Shown piece by piece: positions 17,559 through 25,342 of a DNA stretch of 43,138 bases. The DNA is from Magnetococcus sp. PR-3 (GTDB taxonomy: Bacteria; Pseudomonadota; Magnetococcia; Magnetococcales; Magnetococcaceae), in NCBI RefSeq assembly GCF_036689865.1, contig NZ_JBAHUQ010000043.1, positions 1 to 43,138 on the forward strand. The letters run 5' to 3'. Every line of letters begins with the position of its first letter. The stretch's first letter is position 1. The notes beneath the pieces were generated by a model. That model was not told the origin of the DNA. It searched no databases and was given only the letters and a program-made list of their open reading frames with translations. Made by a program: the position numbers and the translations under genes.

Positions 17559-18158
17559 ATGGATATCATGAGTTCTATCGGTCAGTTATTAACCTTTTTT
17601 CTGGGTATCTACTCCTGGATTATTCTCTTTCGGGTGTTGATCTCCTGGGTTAATCCAGACCCCTATAACCCCATCGTTCAGTTGCTGATACGGGTAACCG
17701 AACCGGTATTGGGTCCTCTGCGGCGTATGATCCCCTCTATTGCGGGTATCGACTTTTCCCCCATCGTGGCCTTTTTGGGCATCAACATGCTGCAGAGCAT
17801 GATACACGCCCTTTTCTCCTCCGGTAATGTAGGGGGAGCCATGATGGCCATACTGGGGCAGCTGATCCAGTTTGTGTATCTGATTGTGGTTTTCTATATG
17901 CTGCTGCTGCTGGTACGGGGTGGGATTAATTTGTACTCCTGGTCCAGCTTCCGTCGCGGGCAGACCTCAAAGCTGGATCTGCGTCATCCTCTGGCCCGTT
18001 TTATCTTTCAGGCAACAGAGCCTGCGGTGCGGCCACTGAAGCGTTATGTGCCCACCGTGTTTGGCTTGGAGATCTCCCCTTTTATTGCCGCATTGTTGAG
18101 TATCTTCGTATTGAATATTCTACAGATTGTGGTGGCAGCCTTAATGGGTATCCGCTAA
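17559..18158 (+). CDS. yggT: YggT-family integral membrane protein (two YGGT repeats)
   Basis: Inner-membrane protein of unclear function, linked in other bacteria to osmotic tolerance and, for plastid/cyanobacterial relatives, to membrane complex assembly. Two homologous halves (about 1-95 and 100-199) each carry a hydrophobic hairpin. The first contains FRVLISWVNPDPYNPIVQ and the second has a diverged repeat around ATEPAVRPLKRYVP. Both halves share the EPVLGPLRR-like element. Its 199 residues are usual for the tandem form. It is in the yggS-proC-yggT-yggU operon, two bases ahead of the next gene. Confidence 0.93.
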   Translation: MDIMSSIGQLLTFFLGIYSWIILFRVLISWVNPDPYNPIVQLLIRVTEPVLGPLRRMIPSIAGIDFSPIVAFLGINMLQSMIHALFSSGNVGGAMMAILGQLIQFVYLIVVFYMLLLLVRGGINLYSWSSFRRGQTSKLDLRHPLARFIFQATEPAVRPLKRYVPTVFGLEISPFIAALLSIFVLNILQIVVAALMGIR

Positions 18159-18160
18159 CT

Positions 18161-18463
18161 GTGGTGCGAGAGACCCTAAGCTGGCAGGGGGAAACCCTGT
18201 ACCTGACGGTTCGGGTTCAGCCTAAGGCATCTCGTGAACGAGTGATGGGCTGGCAAGGGGATCACCTGAAAATTGCGTTGAATGCACCACCGGTAGATGG
18301 TGCGGCCAATAAGGCTTTGTGTGGCTTTTTGGCCAAACAGTTTGGGGTTGCCAAGGGGCAAGTGTGTATTGTTCGGGGGGAAAAATCCCGTGAAAAGCAG
18401 CTCGCTTTACACGGTGTGGATCAGACGATGTGGGCCAAATTTGCACAGTGCCACGGCCTATAA
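18161..18463 (+). CDS. yggU: DUF167 (YggU-family) protein
   Basis: Small cytoplasmic protein of unknown function and of the family that also includes human C15orf40. The hallmark block RVQPKASRERVMG is at about 18-30, and PPVDGAANKALCGFLAKQFGV at 46-66. Its 100 residues match. The start is GTG at 18161, two bases after the yggT stop, so translation is probably coupled. It is the last gene of the cluster. Confidence 0.92.
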   Translation: MVRETLSWQGETLYLTVRVQPKASRERVMGWQGDHLKIALNAPPVDGAANKALCGFLAKQFGVAKGQVCIVRGEKSREKQLALHGVDQTMWAKFAQCHGL

Positions 18464-18567
18464 ACCATCTTTTTTCAAACTTTCCACTATCTTTTCTTCT
18501 CCAAAGCTTTGAATCAGGCTATCTTTTTTAGAGGTATGTTGGGTTTTTAGCCGTAGGGAGTGTGCCG

Positions 18568-19071
18568 ATGTCTGTCAAAGGGATTTTAGAAACCACCCAA
18601 TTTCTCACGTTCACCTTGGATCAAGAGGTGTTTGCGGTAGACATTGCGCGGGTACGAGAGGTGCTGGAGTATACCTCGGTCACCAAAGTACCCCGAACAC
18701 CCGAGTTTATGAGTGGTGTGATCAACCTACGGGGTAGTGTGGTCCCGGTGGTGGATCTGCGTGTGAAGTTTGGTATGGAGGCCACGGCTCAGACCGTCGA
18801 TACTTGTATTATCATCATTGAGATTGAGAATGGTGGTGAAAAAACGGTGCTGGGTGCCTTGGCGGATTCCGTGAAAGAGGTGATGAGCCTGGAACCGGAG
18901 AATATTGAGAATGCCCCCAAGCTGGGAACCAGCCTGCGTACAGACTTTATCCGCGGTATGGGTAAAGAGGGCAACACCTTCATTATTATTCTGGATACTG
19001 ATCGGGTGTTTAGTGCTGAAGAGCTCTCCTCCATGACCGATGGTCCAGACGAGACCAGTTCGGCAGCCTAA
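18568..19071 (+). CDS. cheW: CheW-type chemotaxis coupling protein
   Basis: Scaffold linking chemoreceptors to the CheA kinase. The single CheW domain spans nearly the whole 167 residues: FTLDQEVFAVDIARVREVLE, then VPRTPEFMSGVINLRGSVVPVVDL split over about 40-70, and FIRGMGK near the end. ATG 18568 with TAGGGAG seven bases upstream is preferred to GTG 18562. No receptor, cheA or other che gene is in the window, so this is an orphan coupling protein. Its stop overlaps the start of gluQ (TAATG), making an odd chemotaxis/tRNA-modification pair. Confidence 0.93.
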   Translation: MSVKGILETTQFLTFTLDQEVFAVDIARVREVLEYTSVTKVPRTPEFMSGVINLRGSVVPVVDLRVKFGMEATAQTVDTCIIIIEIENGGEKTVLGALADSVKEVMSLEPENIENAPKLGTSLRTDFIRGMGKEGNTFIIILDTDRVFSAEELSSMTDGPDETSSAA

Positions 19072-19931
19072 TGGGTCTGGTTACCACCCGTTTTGCCCCC
19101 AGCCCGACGGGCTATCTCCATTTAGGTCATGCTTTTTCAGCATGGACTGCTTTTGATTTCGCCCACCGCCATGGTGGGCGTTTTCTATTGCGTATTGAGG
19201 ATATCGATGGGGGGCGCTGTCGCCCGGAGTATATCGATGCCATCTATGAAGATCTCAACTGGCTGGGGATCTATTGGCCTGAACCCGTCCGTCAGCAGTC
19301 CCGCCACATGGTGGCCTATGGAGATGCCTTGGTCCAGTTACAGGATTTAGGGGTTCTCTATCCCTGCTTCTGTACCCGTAAGGAGATCCAGCAGGAGATC
19401 GCCAATGCCGATCATGCGCCCCATGGGCCAGATGGACCCCTCTACCCTGGGCGATGTCGTGATCTCTCTTCAGGGGAGCAGGGTGAGCGGCTCATGTCAG
19501 GGGCCTCCCACGCTCTCCGTTTGGATATGACCCAAGCGATTGCCTTGCTTGCTCAGCCCTTATACTGGGTGGATGGCGATCGTGAGGAGGAGATCACGGC
19601 AACCCCTGAAATGTTTGGGGATGTGGTCTTGGCCCGTAAGGATTCCCCCACCAGTTACCACCTAGCTGTGACGGTGGATGACCATATTCAAAAAATCTCC
19701 CATGTGGTGCGGGGAGCAGATCTACGTGAAGCAACCCACGTACACCGTTTGCTACAGGCGTTGTTGGGCTTGCAGACCCCAATTTATCATCACCATGGTC
19801 TGATGACCGATGAGCAGGGTAAACGTTATGCCAAACGGGATAAAAGCCTGACCCTGCGGGCATTGCGGGCATCCGGGGTGACGGTGGATGAGATCAAAGC
19901 CCGTTTAAAGCCAACAACTCTCTCCAGTTAA
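19071..19931 (+). CDS. gluQ: glutamyl-Q tRNA(Asp) synthetase
   Basis: Truncated glutamyl-tRNA-synthetase paralogue that attaches glutamate to queuosine at position 34 of tRNA-Asp, without an anticodon-binding domain. FAPSPTGYLHLGHA carries the HIGH-type motif and KRDKSLTL the KMSKS equivalent. The zinc-site cysteines are visible in CFCTRKE and GRCRDL. Its 286 residues match the family (about 300). It overlaps cheW by one base. Confidence 0.95.
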   Translation: MGLVTTRFAPSPTGYLHLGHAFSAWTAFDFAHRHGGRFLLRIEDIDGGRCRPEYIDAIYEDLNWLGIYWPEPVRQQSRHMVAYGDALVQLQDLGVLYPCFCTRKEIQQEIANADHAPHGPDGPLYPGRCRDLSSGEQGERLMSGASHALRLDMTQAIALLAQPLYWVDGDREEEITATPEMFGDVVLARKDSPTSYHLAVTVDDHIQKISHVVRGADLREATHVHRLLQALLGLQTPIYHHHGLMTDEQGKRYAKRDKSLTLRALRASGVTVDEIKARLKPTTLSS

Positions 19932-19942
19932 CCAACGGTTCC

Positions 19943-20509
19943 TCACGATTGTCCTTGGTCAATGGCCTCTAATATCCAGGTTAAACCCTTTTGAAAATCC
20001 TCAATCTGTAGAGGGGGGATAGACGCTGTCTCTCCACCATAGGCGGTGGCAGAGAAGGCAAAACCATGGGTGTAATCAATCATAATGCCCAAAAGTAGAT
20101 CGATTTGTGAGGGGGGTAGATTTAGAGCTTTCAGTTGGTTGCGTACCTGGTTAGTCAGGTGTTGTAGGGGTTTAGACATCAAGGTCGGGTCAGCCAAAAT
20201 GGCGTGTACCAGGTTTGGGTGGGCCATGACCATAAGGCCATACTGCTGGAGCATGGCGTGTATACAGGCTTGGGGTGTGTCGGCTAAGGGTGTGGTGGCG
20301 ACGGGATGAAAGACTTGATGAACCAAGGCCTGTAACAGCTGTTTCCGTGTTCCGACATGATGGGTAATGGCCATGGGGGTAACCTGCATCTGTTTGGCCA
20401 AGGCACGAAAAGTCAGGCCGTGTATGCCTTGATTGTCCAACAGATGTAAGGCCACCTTTAAGATCTTTGGTTTGCTTAAGTGGCTCGCGGCTTTAGTCGG
20501 GCGTGCCAT
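19943..20509 (-). CDS. TetR-family regulator (TetR-class C-terminal domain)
   Basis: Helix-turn-helix repressor: KPKILKVALHLLDNQGIHGL, then TFRALAKQMQVTPMAITHHV, forms the DNA-binding domain in residues 13-55. The rest is a helical ligand domain. About 188 residues from ATG 20509; a TTG six bases upstream also overlaps the preceding gene. It is translationally coupled to the DHFR-like gene before it (stop at 20512). It probably acts on the 15-bp palindrome at 21095-21109 in front of that operon. The order 'target gene then repressor' suggests simple autoregulation. The ligand is unknown. Confidence 0.88.
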   Translation of the reverse strand: MARPTKAASHLSKPKILKVALHLLDNQGIHGLTFRALAKQMQVTPMAITHHVGTRKQLLQALVHQVFHPVATTPLADTPQACIHAMLQQYGLMVMAHPNLVHAILADPTLMSKPLQHLTNQVRNQLKALNLPPSQIDLLLGIMIDYTHGFAFSATAYGGETASIPPLQIEDFQKGLTWILEAIDQGQS

Positions 20510-20511
20510 GT

Positions 20512-21066
20512 TCAAGCTTCCCCATGCGTTGGTTGACAGAACTGGTAGTGGTTCTGCACCAAGCCGGAGGCAAAGCTTCGGCTTTGTATCAGCTTGAGGT
20601 CGATATCCTGATCCACCATACCAAAGAGTCGTATGCCCTCCCCAATGAGTATGGGTATGGTGGTTAGGGTGATATCTGCTATCAAACCCAGGCGTATAAA
20701 GGACTGGATCACTAGGCCACCATCTATATAAGCCTGTTGCCAGCCCTGTGTGTGCAGCTGGGCCATCAGTGCCTTGGGGCCCAGTTGGGTTATCTGAACC
20801 TTATTCTGTAGAGCATCCGGAACATCAGCTGGTGTAAGTGAGTGGCTCATCACCACCACGGGCTTTTGATAGGGCCAGGCATCAAAAGTTAAGAGGGTTT
20901 TAAAAGAGCCCCGACCCATCACCAAGCCATCTACCCCTGCCATAAAGGCTGCATAGCCGTGATCTTCACCTTCTGTCGAATGTTTCATTAACCAATCCAA
21001 TGCATGGTTTGGGCGTGCAACAAAGCCATCCAGGCTGGTGGCGATAAAGCTATGTCCTGTGGTCAT
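20512..21066 (-). CDS. dihydrofolate-reductase-fold (RibD C-terminal-like) oxidoreductase
   Basis: Protein of the DHFR/RibD-C superfamily, likely NADPH-binding. FIATSLDGFVAR at the N-terminus, GLVMGRGSFKTLL and KPVVVMSHSL are typical of the stand-alone 'DHFR family protein' group. The D.TLTTIPILIGEGIRLF block supplies the C-terminal signature. Its 184 residues fit. The substrate is not known; these proteins rarely act as true dihydrofolate reductases. It is first in a two-gene operon with the TetR regulator, whose operator overlaps its -10 box. Confidence 0.85.
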   Translation of the reverse strand: MTTGHSFIATSLDGFVARPNHALDWLMKHSTEGEDHGYAAFMAGVDGLVMGRGSFKTLLTFDAWPYQKPVVVMSHSLTPADVPDALQNKVQITQLGPKALMAQLHTQGWQQAYIDGGLVIQSFIRLGLIADITLTTIPILIGEGIRLFGMVDQDIDLKLIQSRSFASGLVQNHYQFCQPTHGEA

Positions 21067-21094
21067 GATGTCCCCCGCTTTTGCATGGAATTAA

Positions 21095-21109
21095 TTATAC
21101 AGTGTATAA
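21095..21109. promoter_or_regulatory. palindromic operator over the DHFR-tetR promoter
   Basis: TTATACA-G-TGTATAA is a perfect 7-1-7 inverted repeat 28 bases upstream of the DHFR-like start. On the minus strand it overlaps TATAAT, a consensus -10 hexamer. A repressor bound here would block RNA polymerase. Confidence 0.65.
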
Positions 21110-21149
21110 ATAATAAGGTGAGGAAGTAAAGCGGGGTGAATAGGTGGAT

Positions 21150-21914
21150 TTAGGTAAGGGCGGTGTAGAGCTTTTGTGTGTTTTCCCAGACCACTTCACG
21201 GAGCTGCGCTTGGGAGATGCCTTTAACCTCTGCAATAACCGGTAGGCTTTGGGCAATATTCGCAGGTTCATTACGTTGATCTGGCTCTGGGCCCAAAACT
21301 GGGCTGTCAGACTCCAACAACAAACAGCTTAATGGAAGTTTGGCGACCAGTTCACGCATCTGCCCAGAACGTACGACAGAAGGGGGGATGGAGAAGTACC
21401 AGCCAGCTTCAACCGCTTTAAGGGCGGGTTTGTGGGGGCCATGGTAGGCATGCATCTGTACCTTTTTGGCATCCTGTTCCAAGAGCAGTTCAATAACCGG
21501 TTTACCTGCGGAGCGGGAGTGACAGTTTAGGGGAAGGTCCCAAGCTTTGGCCAACTGAGCAAAGCGGACTAAAACTTCACGTTGTATGGCACGTTGTGGT
21601 TCCTCTTTGGCCAACATGTAATCCAACCCGACCTCACCAATGGCCACCCAGCGGGATTGATGCTCGGTCATAAAGGTGATCATCTGATCCGCTTGGTCAA
21701 GATCTGCATGATCGGGGTAGAGTCCGCAAGCTGGCTGTAGAAGCGGGTAGGTTGCGCAAAGCTCTAAGTTGCGTTGTGCATCGGCCAGGGTTTCACTGAC
21801 GGCAACAATGGTGGATAGACCAGCCTCGGTGGCACGGGCCAAGACCGCTTCACGATCGGCATCAAAACGGTCATCACACAAATGGGCGTGGGTATCGATC
21901 AAGGTTTGTGACAT
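21150..21914 (-). CDS. tatD: TatD-family metal-dependent hydrolase/DNase
   Basis: TIM-barrel metal hydrolase; E. coli TatD and YcfH relatives have 3'-5' exonuclease activity. IDTHAHLCDDRFD carries the first two metal-ligand histidines, IGEVGLDY the Glu, and LNCHSRSAG and MHAYHG further ligands. LLESDSPVLGPEPD is the C-terminal signature. Its 254 residues are typical. It lies 15 bases downstream of the FecR-like lipoprotein and is probably cotranscribed with it, but no functional tie is evident. Confidence 0.94.
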   Translation of the reverse strand: MSQTLIDTHAHLCDDRFDADREAVLARATEAGLSTIVAVSETLADAQRNLELCATYPLLQPACGLYPDHADLDQADQMITFMTEHQSRWVAIGEVGLDYMLAKEEPQRAIQREVLVRFAQLAKAWDLPLNCHSRSAGKPVIELLLEQDAKKVQMHAYHGPHKPALKAVEAGWYFSIPPSVVRSGQMRELVAKLPLSCLLLESDSPVLGPEPDQRNEPANIAQSLPVIAEVKGISQAQLREVVWENTQKLYTALT

Positions 21915-21929
21915 GGTCGGTTTTCTCGT

Positions 21930-22739
21930 TTAATAGCTGCTGGTACCACTGATGATCTTACCAAAGCGGTCTAAAAAAGGGGGTTTGCGTAGAACCAGTG
22001 CCTCTAACATGATGAGCTCTGCATCGGTGTGGTTAACCACTGGGGCTTTGACCATCATGTTATCCCCTTTCATATCGATGTAGCGGGGATCATCGTGGTG
22101 TCTGGTTTTTACCCGCTTTTGCATCTCTGGGTTACCCAAAGGCATGAGATCAGCCTCACCGTAGCAGGTGCAGGCATAGGTCCGTTTAGGTTCTAACTCC
22201 AAATAAATGCCGGTACCACGAATGGCAATGTGTGCCTGAGGGGTGCGGAGCAATCTGGGACCTGTGGCAAAGACCGAAAGCACCCCCCCGGATTGTAAAT
22301 CAAAACCGGTAATGCCCAATAGATCCGTTGGTTCCCCCTCAGGGGGCAGTTCCGGTTCCCCCTCAGGGGGCAGTTCCGGTTCCCCCTCAGGGGGCAGTTC
22401 CGGCTGTGATTTGGCGGATAAGCTGGTGTTTTGTCGATGGCTTAGGGGGGCATCCAGTAACAAACGGGTGTCGGCACGTAGTAGTAGGGCATCCTTGCCG
22501 ATCACCACCACGGCTTCGGTACCCAGATCGGTTTCCAAAAGGGCACCCGCGGGTATGGGTTCCCCCTGTTTCAGGGGTTTACCATTGGCCGTTATACCGC
22601 CAGCACCCTGATGTAGCCCAGGCTTGATTAAACCGGTTTTCATGCAAGCACTCAGTAAGGGGGTTAAAAGACCCCAAGCTGCCAATGTATGGGCACTGCG
22701 TTGCAGTAGAGAACGGCGACTTATTGGTAAGGTTGGCAT
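21930..22739 (-). CDS. FecR-domain Tat lipoprotein with PEGEPELP repeats
   Basis: Exported protein with a twin-arginine signal (R8, R9 in ISRRSLLQR) and a lipobox LLSAC (C32), so probably a Tat-dependent lipoprotein. A FecR-like domain follows: GGITANGKPLKQGEPIPAG, a central TEAVVVIGKDALL strand, and late GGVLSVFATG and HIAIRGTGIYLE. Inserted around residue 115-140 are three perfect copies of an eight-residue Pro/Glu repeat. Unlike FecR itself it has no N-terminal anti-sigma domain and no sigma factor neighbour. It may sense or bind something at the envelope; the role is unknown. It precedes tatD. Confidence 0.75.
   Translation of the reverse strand: MPTLPISRRSLLQRSAHTLAAWGLLTPLLSACMKTGLIKPGLHQGAGGITANGKPLKQGEPIPAGALLETDLGTEAVVVIGKDALLLRADTRLLLDAPLSHRQNTSLSAKSQPELPPEGEPELPPEGEPELPPEGEPTDLLGITGFDLQSGGVLSVFATGPRLLRTPQAHIAIRGTGIYLELEPKRTYACTCYGEADLMPLGNPEMQKRVKTRHHDDPRYIDMKGDNMMVKAPVVNHTDAELIMLEALVLRKPPFLDRFGKIISGTSSY
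22330..22401. repeat. three perfect 24-bp tandem repeats inside the FecR-like gene
   Basis: Three identical 24-bp units (each beginning GGTTCCCCCTCAGGGGG on the plus strand) encode the acidic Pro/Glu octapeptide repeat. Each unit contains the perfect hairpin CCCCC-TCA-GGGGG. Identity at the DNA level suggests recent expansion and possible copy-number variation. Confidence 0.95.
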
Positions 22740-22847
22740 GGTGATTTTATCCCTGTGCTAGAAAATGCTTGCTCCCAGCGACTATCTTGACCACAATCCC
22801 TCGCATTGTCACACGATTCCACGCCCTTGCAACAGGTAGCGACCATC

Positions 22848-23513
22848 ATGATCAAAGTAGCCCCCTCTATCCTCTCTGCTGACTTTGCCAATCTTGCTGA
22901 AGAGATTCGCACAGTAGAGGCCGCTGGTGCCGACTATATCCATGTGGATGTCATGGATGGGCACTTTGTTCCCAACATTACCATGGGACCACCAGTGGTA
23001 GCCTCTATCAGTAAGGTTGCCACTAAGCCCCTGGATGTACACCTGATGATCTCTCCAGTAGATCCGTACATTGAAGCGTTTGCCAAAGCTGGTAGTGATA
23101 TCATCACCGTACATGCCGAAGCTACCCACCACCTGGATCGCACACTTAACTTGATTAAGGAGTGTGGTAAAAAAGCGGGTGTCTCCATCAACCCAGCCAC
23201 GCCGGTTAGCGTGATCGAAAATGTACTCCACATAGTCGATATGGTGTTGGTGATGAGTGTAAACCCAGGGTTTGGGGGGCAAAGCTTTATCCCACAAACA
23301 TTGGGTAAAGTGCGCCAGGTACGGGATATGATCAATAGTCAGGACCGCCCCATTGAGTTGGAAGTGGATGGTGGTGTGAAGCCTGATAACATCGCAAAAA
23401 TTGCTGAAGCTGGCGCCAATGTTTTTGTCGCAGGTTCTGCGGTTTTCTCCCAGCCTGACTACAGAATTGTCATTGATACCATGCGTAAAAATGTACGTGA
23501 TGCCAGTAAATAA
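22848..23513 (+). CDS. rpe: ribulose-phosphate 3-epimerase
   Basis: TIM-barrel enzyme interconverting ribulose-5-phosphate and xylulose-5-phosphate in the pentose phosphate and Calvin cycles. [16 protein letters not shown] starts the protein. [16 protein letters not shown] and DVHLM carry metal and catalytic residues, and [11 protein letters not shown] and VDGGV the phosphate site. Its 221 residues are typical. ATG 22848 is chosen as the family start over 22806. It is divergent from the FecR-like gene and ends before a strong terminator. Confidence 0.96.
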   Translation: MIKVAPSILSADFANLAEEIRTVEAAGADYIHVDVMDGHFVPNITMGPPVVASISKVATKPLDVHLMISPVDPYIEAFAKAGSDIITVHAEATHHLDRTLNLIKECGKKAGVSINPATPVSVIENVLHIVDMVLVMSVNPGFGGQSFIPQTLGKVRQVRDMINSQDRPIELEVDGGVKPDNIAKIAEAGANVFVAGSAVFSQPDYRIVIDTMRKNVRDASK

Positions 23514-23873
23514 AGGGTGAAATTGGGGATTTACAAAGGGGTTACACTTTTCGTGAAACCGTTGCATATATGCATTTTAGGCTATATACGGTTTTTTGCA
23601 ATTAGGTTACACTTTTAACCACTTACCCTAAATCACAATACCTGTCTGGGTTTAAAGCCCCCTTCACTGTAACACTGGTGAAGGGGGCTTTTTATTTGGC
23701 CTTACGGTTGCTAGATGTTGAGGGTCTCTTTTGACCTTTACAATATAATAATTAGAATTTCATTATGAACTAACATAGCCGATACAGACTCCCAAGATCT
23801 GTAACGATAAATGACATAAAACGCACCATGTGGGTGGTGTGTTTTTAAGATAGCGAAAGCAGGGGATGAGCAG
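23514..23873. other. gap between rpe and the ankyrin gene
   Basis: Holds the rpe terminator and, further right, AT-rich sequence likely to include the ankyrin-gene promoter. The element GGTTACACTTTT occurs twice (about 23540 and 23604). No gene seen. Confidence 0.4.
23655..23694 (+). terminator. intrinsic terminator of rpe
   Basis: AAGCCCCCTTCAC with its exact complement forms a 13-bp stem followed by TTTTATTT. Confidence 0.88.
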
Positions 23874-24887
23874 ATGATAGCCTATAAAAGACTAAAAGCC
23901 CGTTATCGAACCGGTGTGGTGGTTATGGCGTTGACTGCAGCATGTTTAACCGTGACGCAAACAGCCCAAGCTGCCACAGAAAAAGCGATGGCTGCTAGCT
24001 TGCGCCAAGCTGCCATGGTTGGTGATACCAGCCAGATTAATACACTGTTGGCCAATAAAGTTGATCTTAACCGGGCCAGCTCTGTGGGTCAGACCGCATT
24101 AATGTGGGCCGCACAGGAGGGCCATGGGTCGGTGATCAAGCAGCTACTACTGGCTGGTGCCGACCCCAACCGCAAAGATCAGTCCGGCTTTACGGCTTTA
24201 ATAACAGCTGCACAAGAGGGGCATGAGCAGGCGGTTTTGGCGCTTTTGCAATCCTCCAAGCTGGATAAAGATGCCCAGAGTAACCATGGACGTTCAGCCG
24301 CGACAGAGGCTGCCCGCTATGGTCATGAAGGGGTTATGACTCTCTTGATCAGTCATGGTGTTAACCTCAATCATCAGGATGGCCATGGTCAAACCCCACT
24401 CATGTTGGCCGCTCAAGCTGGCCATAAAACCATGGCCAGTATGATGGTGGCCTCTGGTGCCGATGTGGATGCCGCAGGTCGCTACGGTATGACCGCTCTG
24501 ATGGTGGCAACAGATGCTGGCTACAGTAGCTTGGTGGACCGTCTGGTGCGTCTCAAGGCAGATCTCTCCATAAAGACCTCGTGTGGCTGTACCGCACTCA
24601 CACTGGCTGCAGATCGTGGTTATGCATCCATTGCTGAGGCATTGGTTAAAGCCGGTGCAGATATCAATACGCGTAATGAAGATGGTCAGACGCCACTGAT
24701 GTTGGCGGCAAAGGGGGATCATTTGGATGCTGTGCAGATGCTCCTTAAGCATGGGGCCAATCAATTTCTCTTGGATCATACGGGTAAAAGCGCTCTAGAT
24801 CTTTCCCCCGGTAGTCATCTATCAGGTGTGGGCCAATTGTTGATAGAAGCACGCAACCTGTCACGTATGACCGCATCTTTGCGGTAA
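23874..24887 (+). CDS. secreted/periplasmic ankyrin-repeat protein
   Basis: Signal peptide at residues 1-33 (hydrophobic VVVMALTAACLTV, cleavage likely after TAQA). About eight ankyrin repeats then fill residues 40-320; the helix starts are visible as TALMWAA, TALITAA, SAATEAA, TPLMLAA, TALMVAT, TALTLAA and TPLMLAA. Such proteins act in protein-protein binding, often in periplasmic catalase or stress modules, but no partner is beside it. AGGGGA seven bases before ATG supports the start. It has a terminator and is monocistronic. Confidence 0.9.
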   Translation: MIAYKRLKARYRTGVVVMALTAACLTVTQTAQAATEKAMAASLRQAAMVGDTSQINTLLANKVDLNRASSVGQTALMWAAQEGHGSVIKQLLLAGADPNRKDQSGFTALITAAQEGHEQAVLALLQSSKLDKDAQSNHGRSAATEAARYGHEGVMTLLISHGVNLNHQDGHGQTPLMLAAQAGHKTMASMMVASGADVDAAGRYGMTALMVATDAGYSSLVDRLVRLKADLSIKTSCGCTALTLAADRGYASIAEALVKAGADINTRNEDGQTPLMLAAKGDHLDAVQMLLKHGANQFLLDHTGKSALDLSPGSHLSGVGQLLIEARNLSRMTASLR

Positions 24888-24979
24888 AGCATGGCGCTGA
24901 CACTCTGTTTACAGAGTGTTGCCATCGCCCCCCATCTCTTCCTCCCCCCCCTTAGTGGAGATGGTGTGGGCGTGAATTG

Positions 24980-25016
24980 AGGGCCGGAGTCCTGCCAGAC
25001 TCCAGGCCCTTTTTTT
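24980..25016 (+). terminator. intrinsic terminator of the ankyrin gene
   Basis: AGGGCC..GAGTC-loop-GACTC..GGCCCT stem with one internal mismatch region, followed by TTTTTT. Confidence 0.82.
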
Positions 25017-25262
25017 GTGGGTAAAGCCCTAATCTTTTTGGGGTAAAAGAGAAGGTAAAACTCAATCAAGTCCCCTGTGTTTTATGAGGTTTCAGAGGGG
25101 GGGTATTCTTAATGATGTGCATGGTGGAAAACTGGGGTCTAGCTTACGTGACTGTCTGCCCATGCGGCTTTTTCACCATGGGTGTGTGGGGGAGGCTCTG
25201 TTGATCCCGTAGCGTTTTGTGTCGTGTACACAGATCAATAAAATCCATAGCTCTAGACGGTT
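25017..25262. other. intergenic gap, no gene seen
   Basis: Region between convergent transcription units. No gene or clear signal until the hairpin cluster starting at 25264. Confidence 0.4.
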
Positions 25263-25263
25263 A

Positions 25264-25333
25264 AAGGGGGCCAGCTTGCCGTTGACCCCCTTCACAGAGT
25301 GAGCGTTGCGAACGCTCAGGGACCCGAAGGTCC
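25264..25333 (-). other. cluster of three 3'-UTR hairpins
   Basis: Starting ten bases past the stop of the next minus-strand gene, its transcript would form three consecutive hairpins. The first is GGACC-UUCG-GGUCC with a stable C(UUCG)G loop (25333-25320). The second is TGAGCGTT-CGC-AACGCTCA (25318-25300). The third is AAGGGGG...CCCCCTT (25292-25264). The last lacks a long T-run (TTTAACC), so this may be a terminator, an RNA-stability element or a small-RNA source. Confidence 0.6.
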
Positions 25334-25342
25334 AAATATCTA

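Noticed and set aside
22330-22401. CRISPR or regulatory repeats at 22.3 kb
   Set aside because: Repeats are 24 bp, in frame within the FecR-like gene and encode an octapeptide; no spacers.
22809-23567. Long antisense frame (252 codons) opposite rpe
   Set aside because: It is a shadow of the strongly conserved rpe frame; its peptide has no recognisable family.
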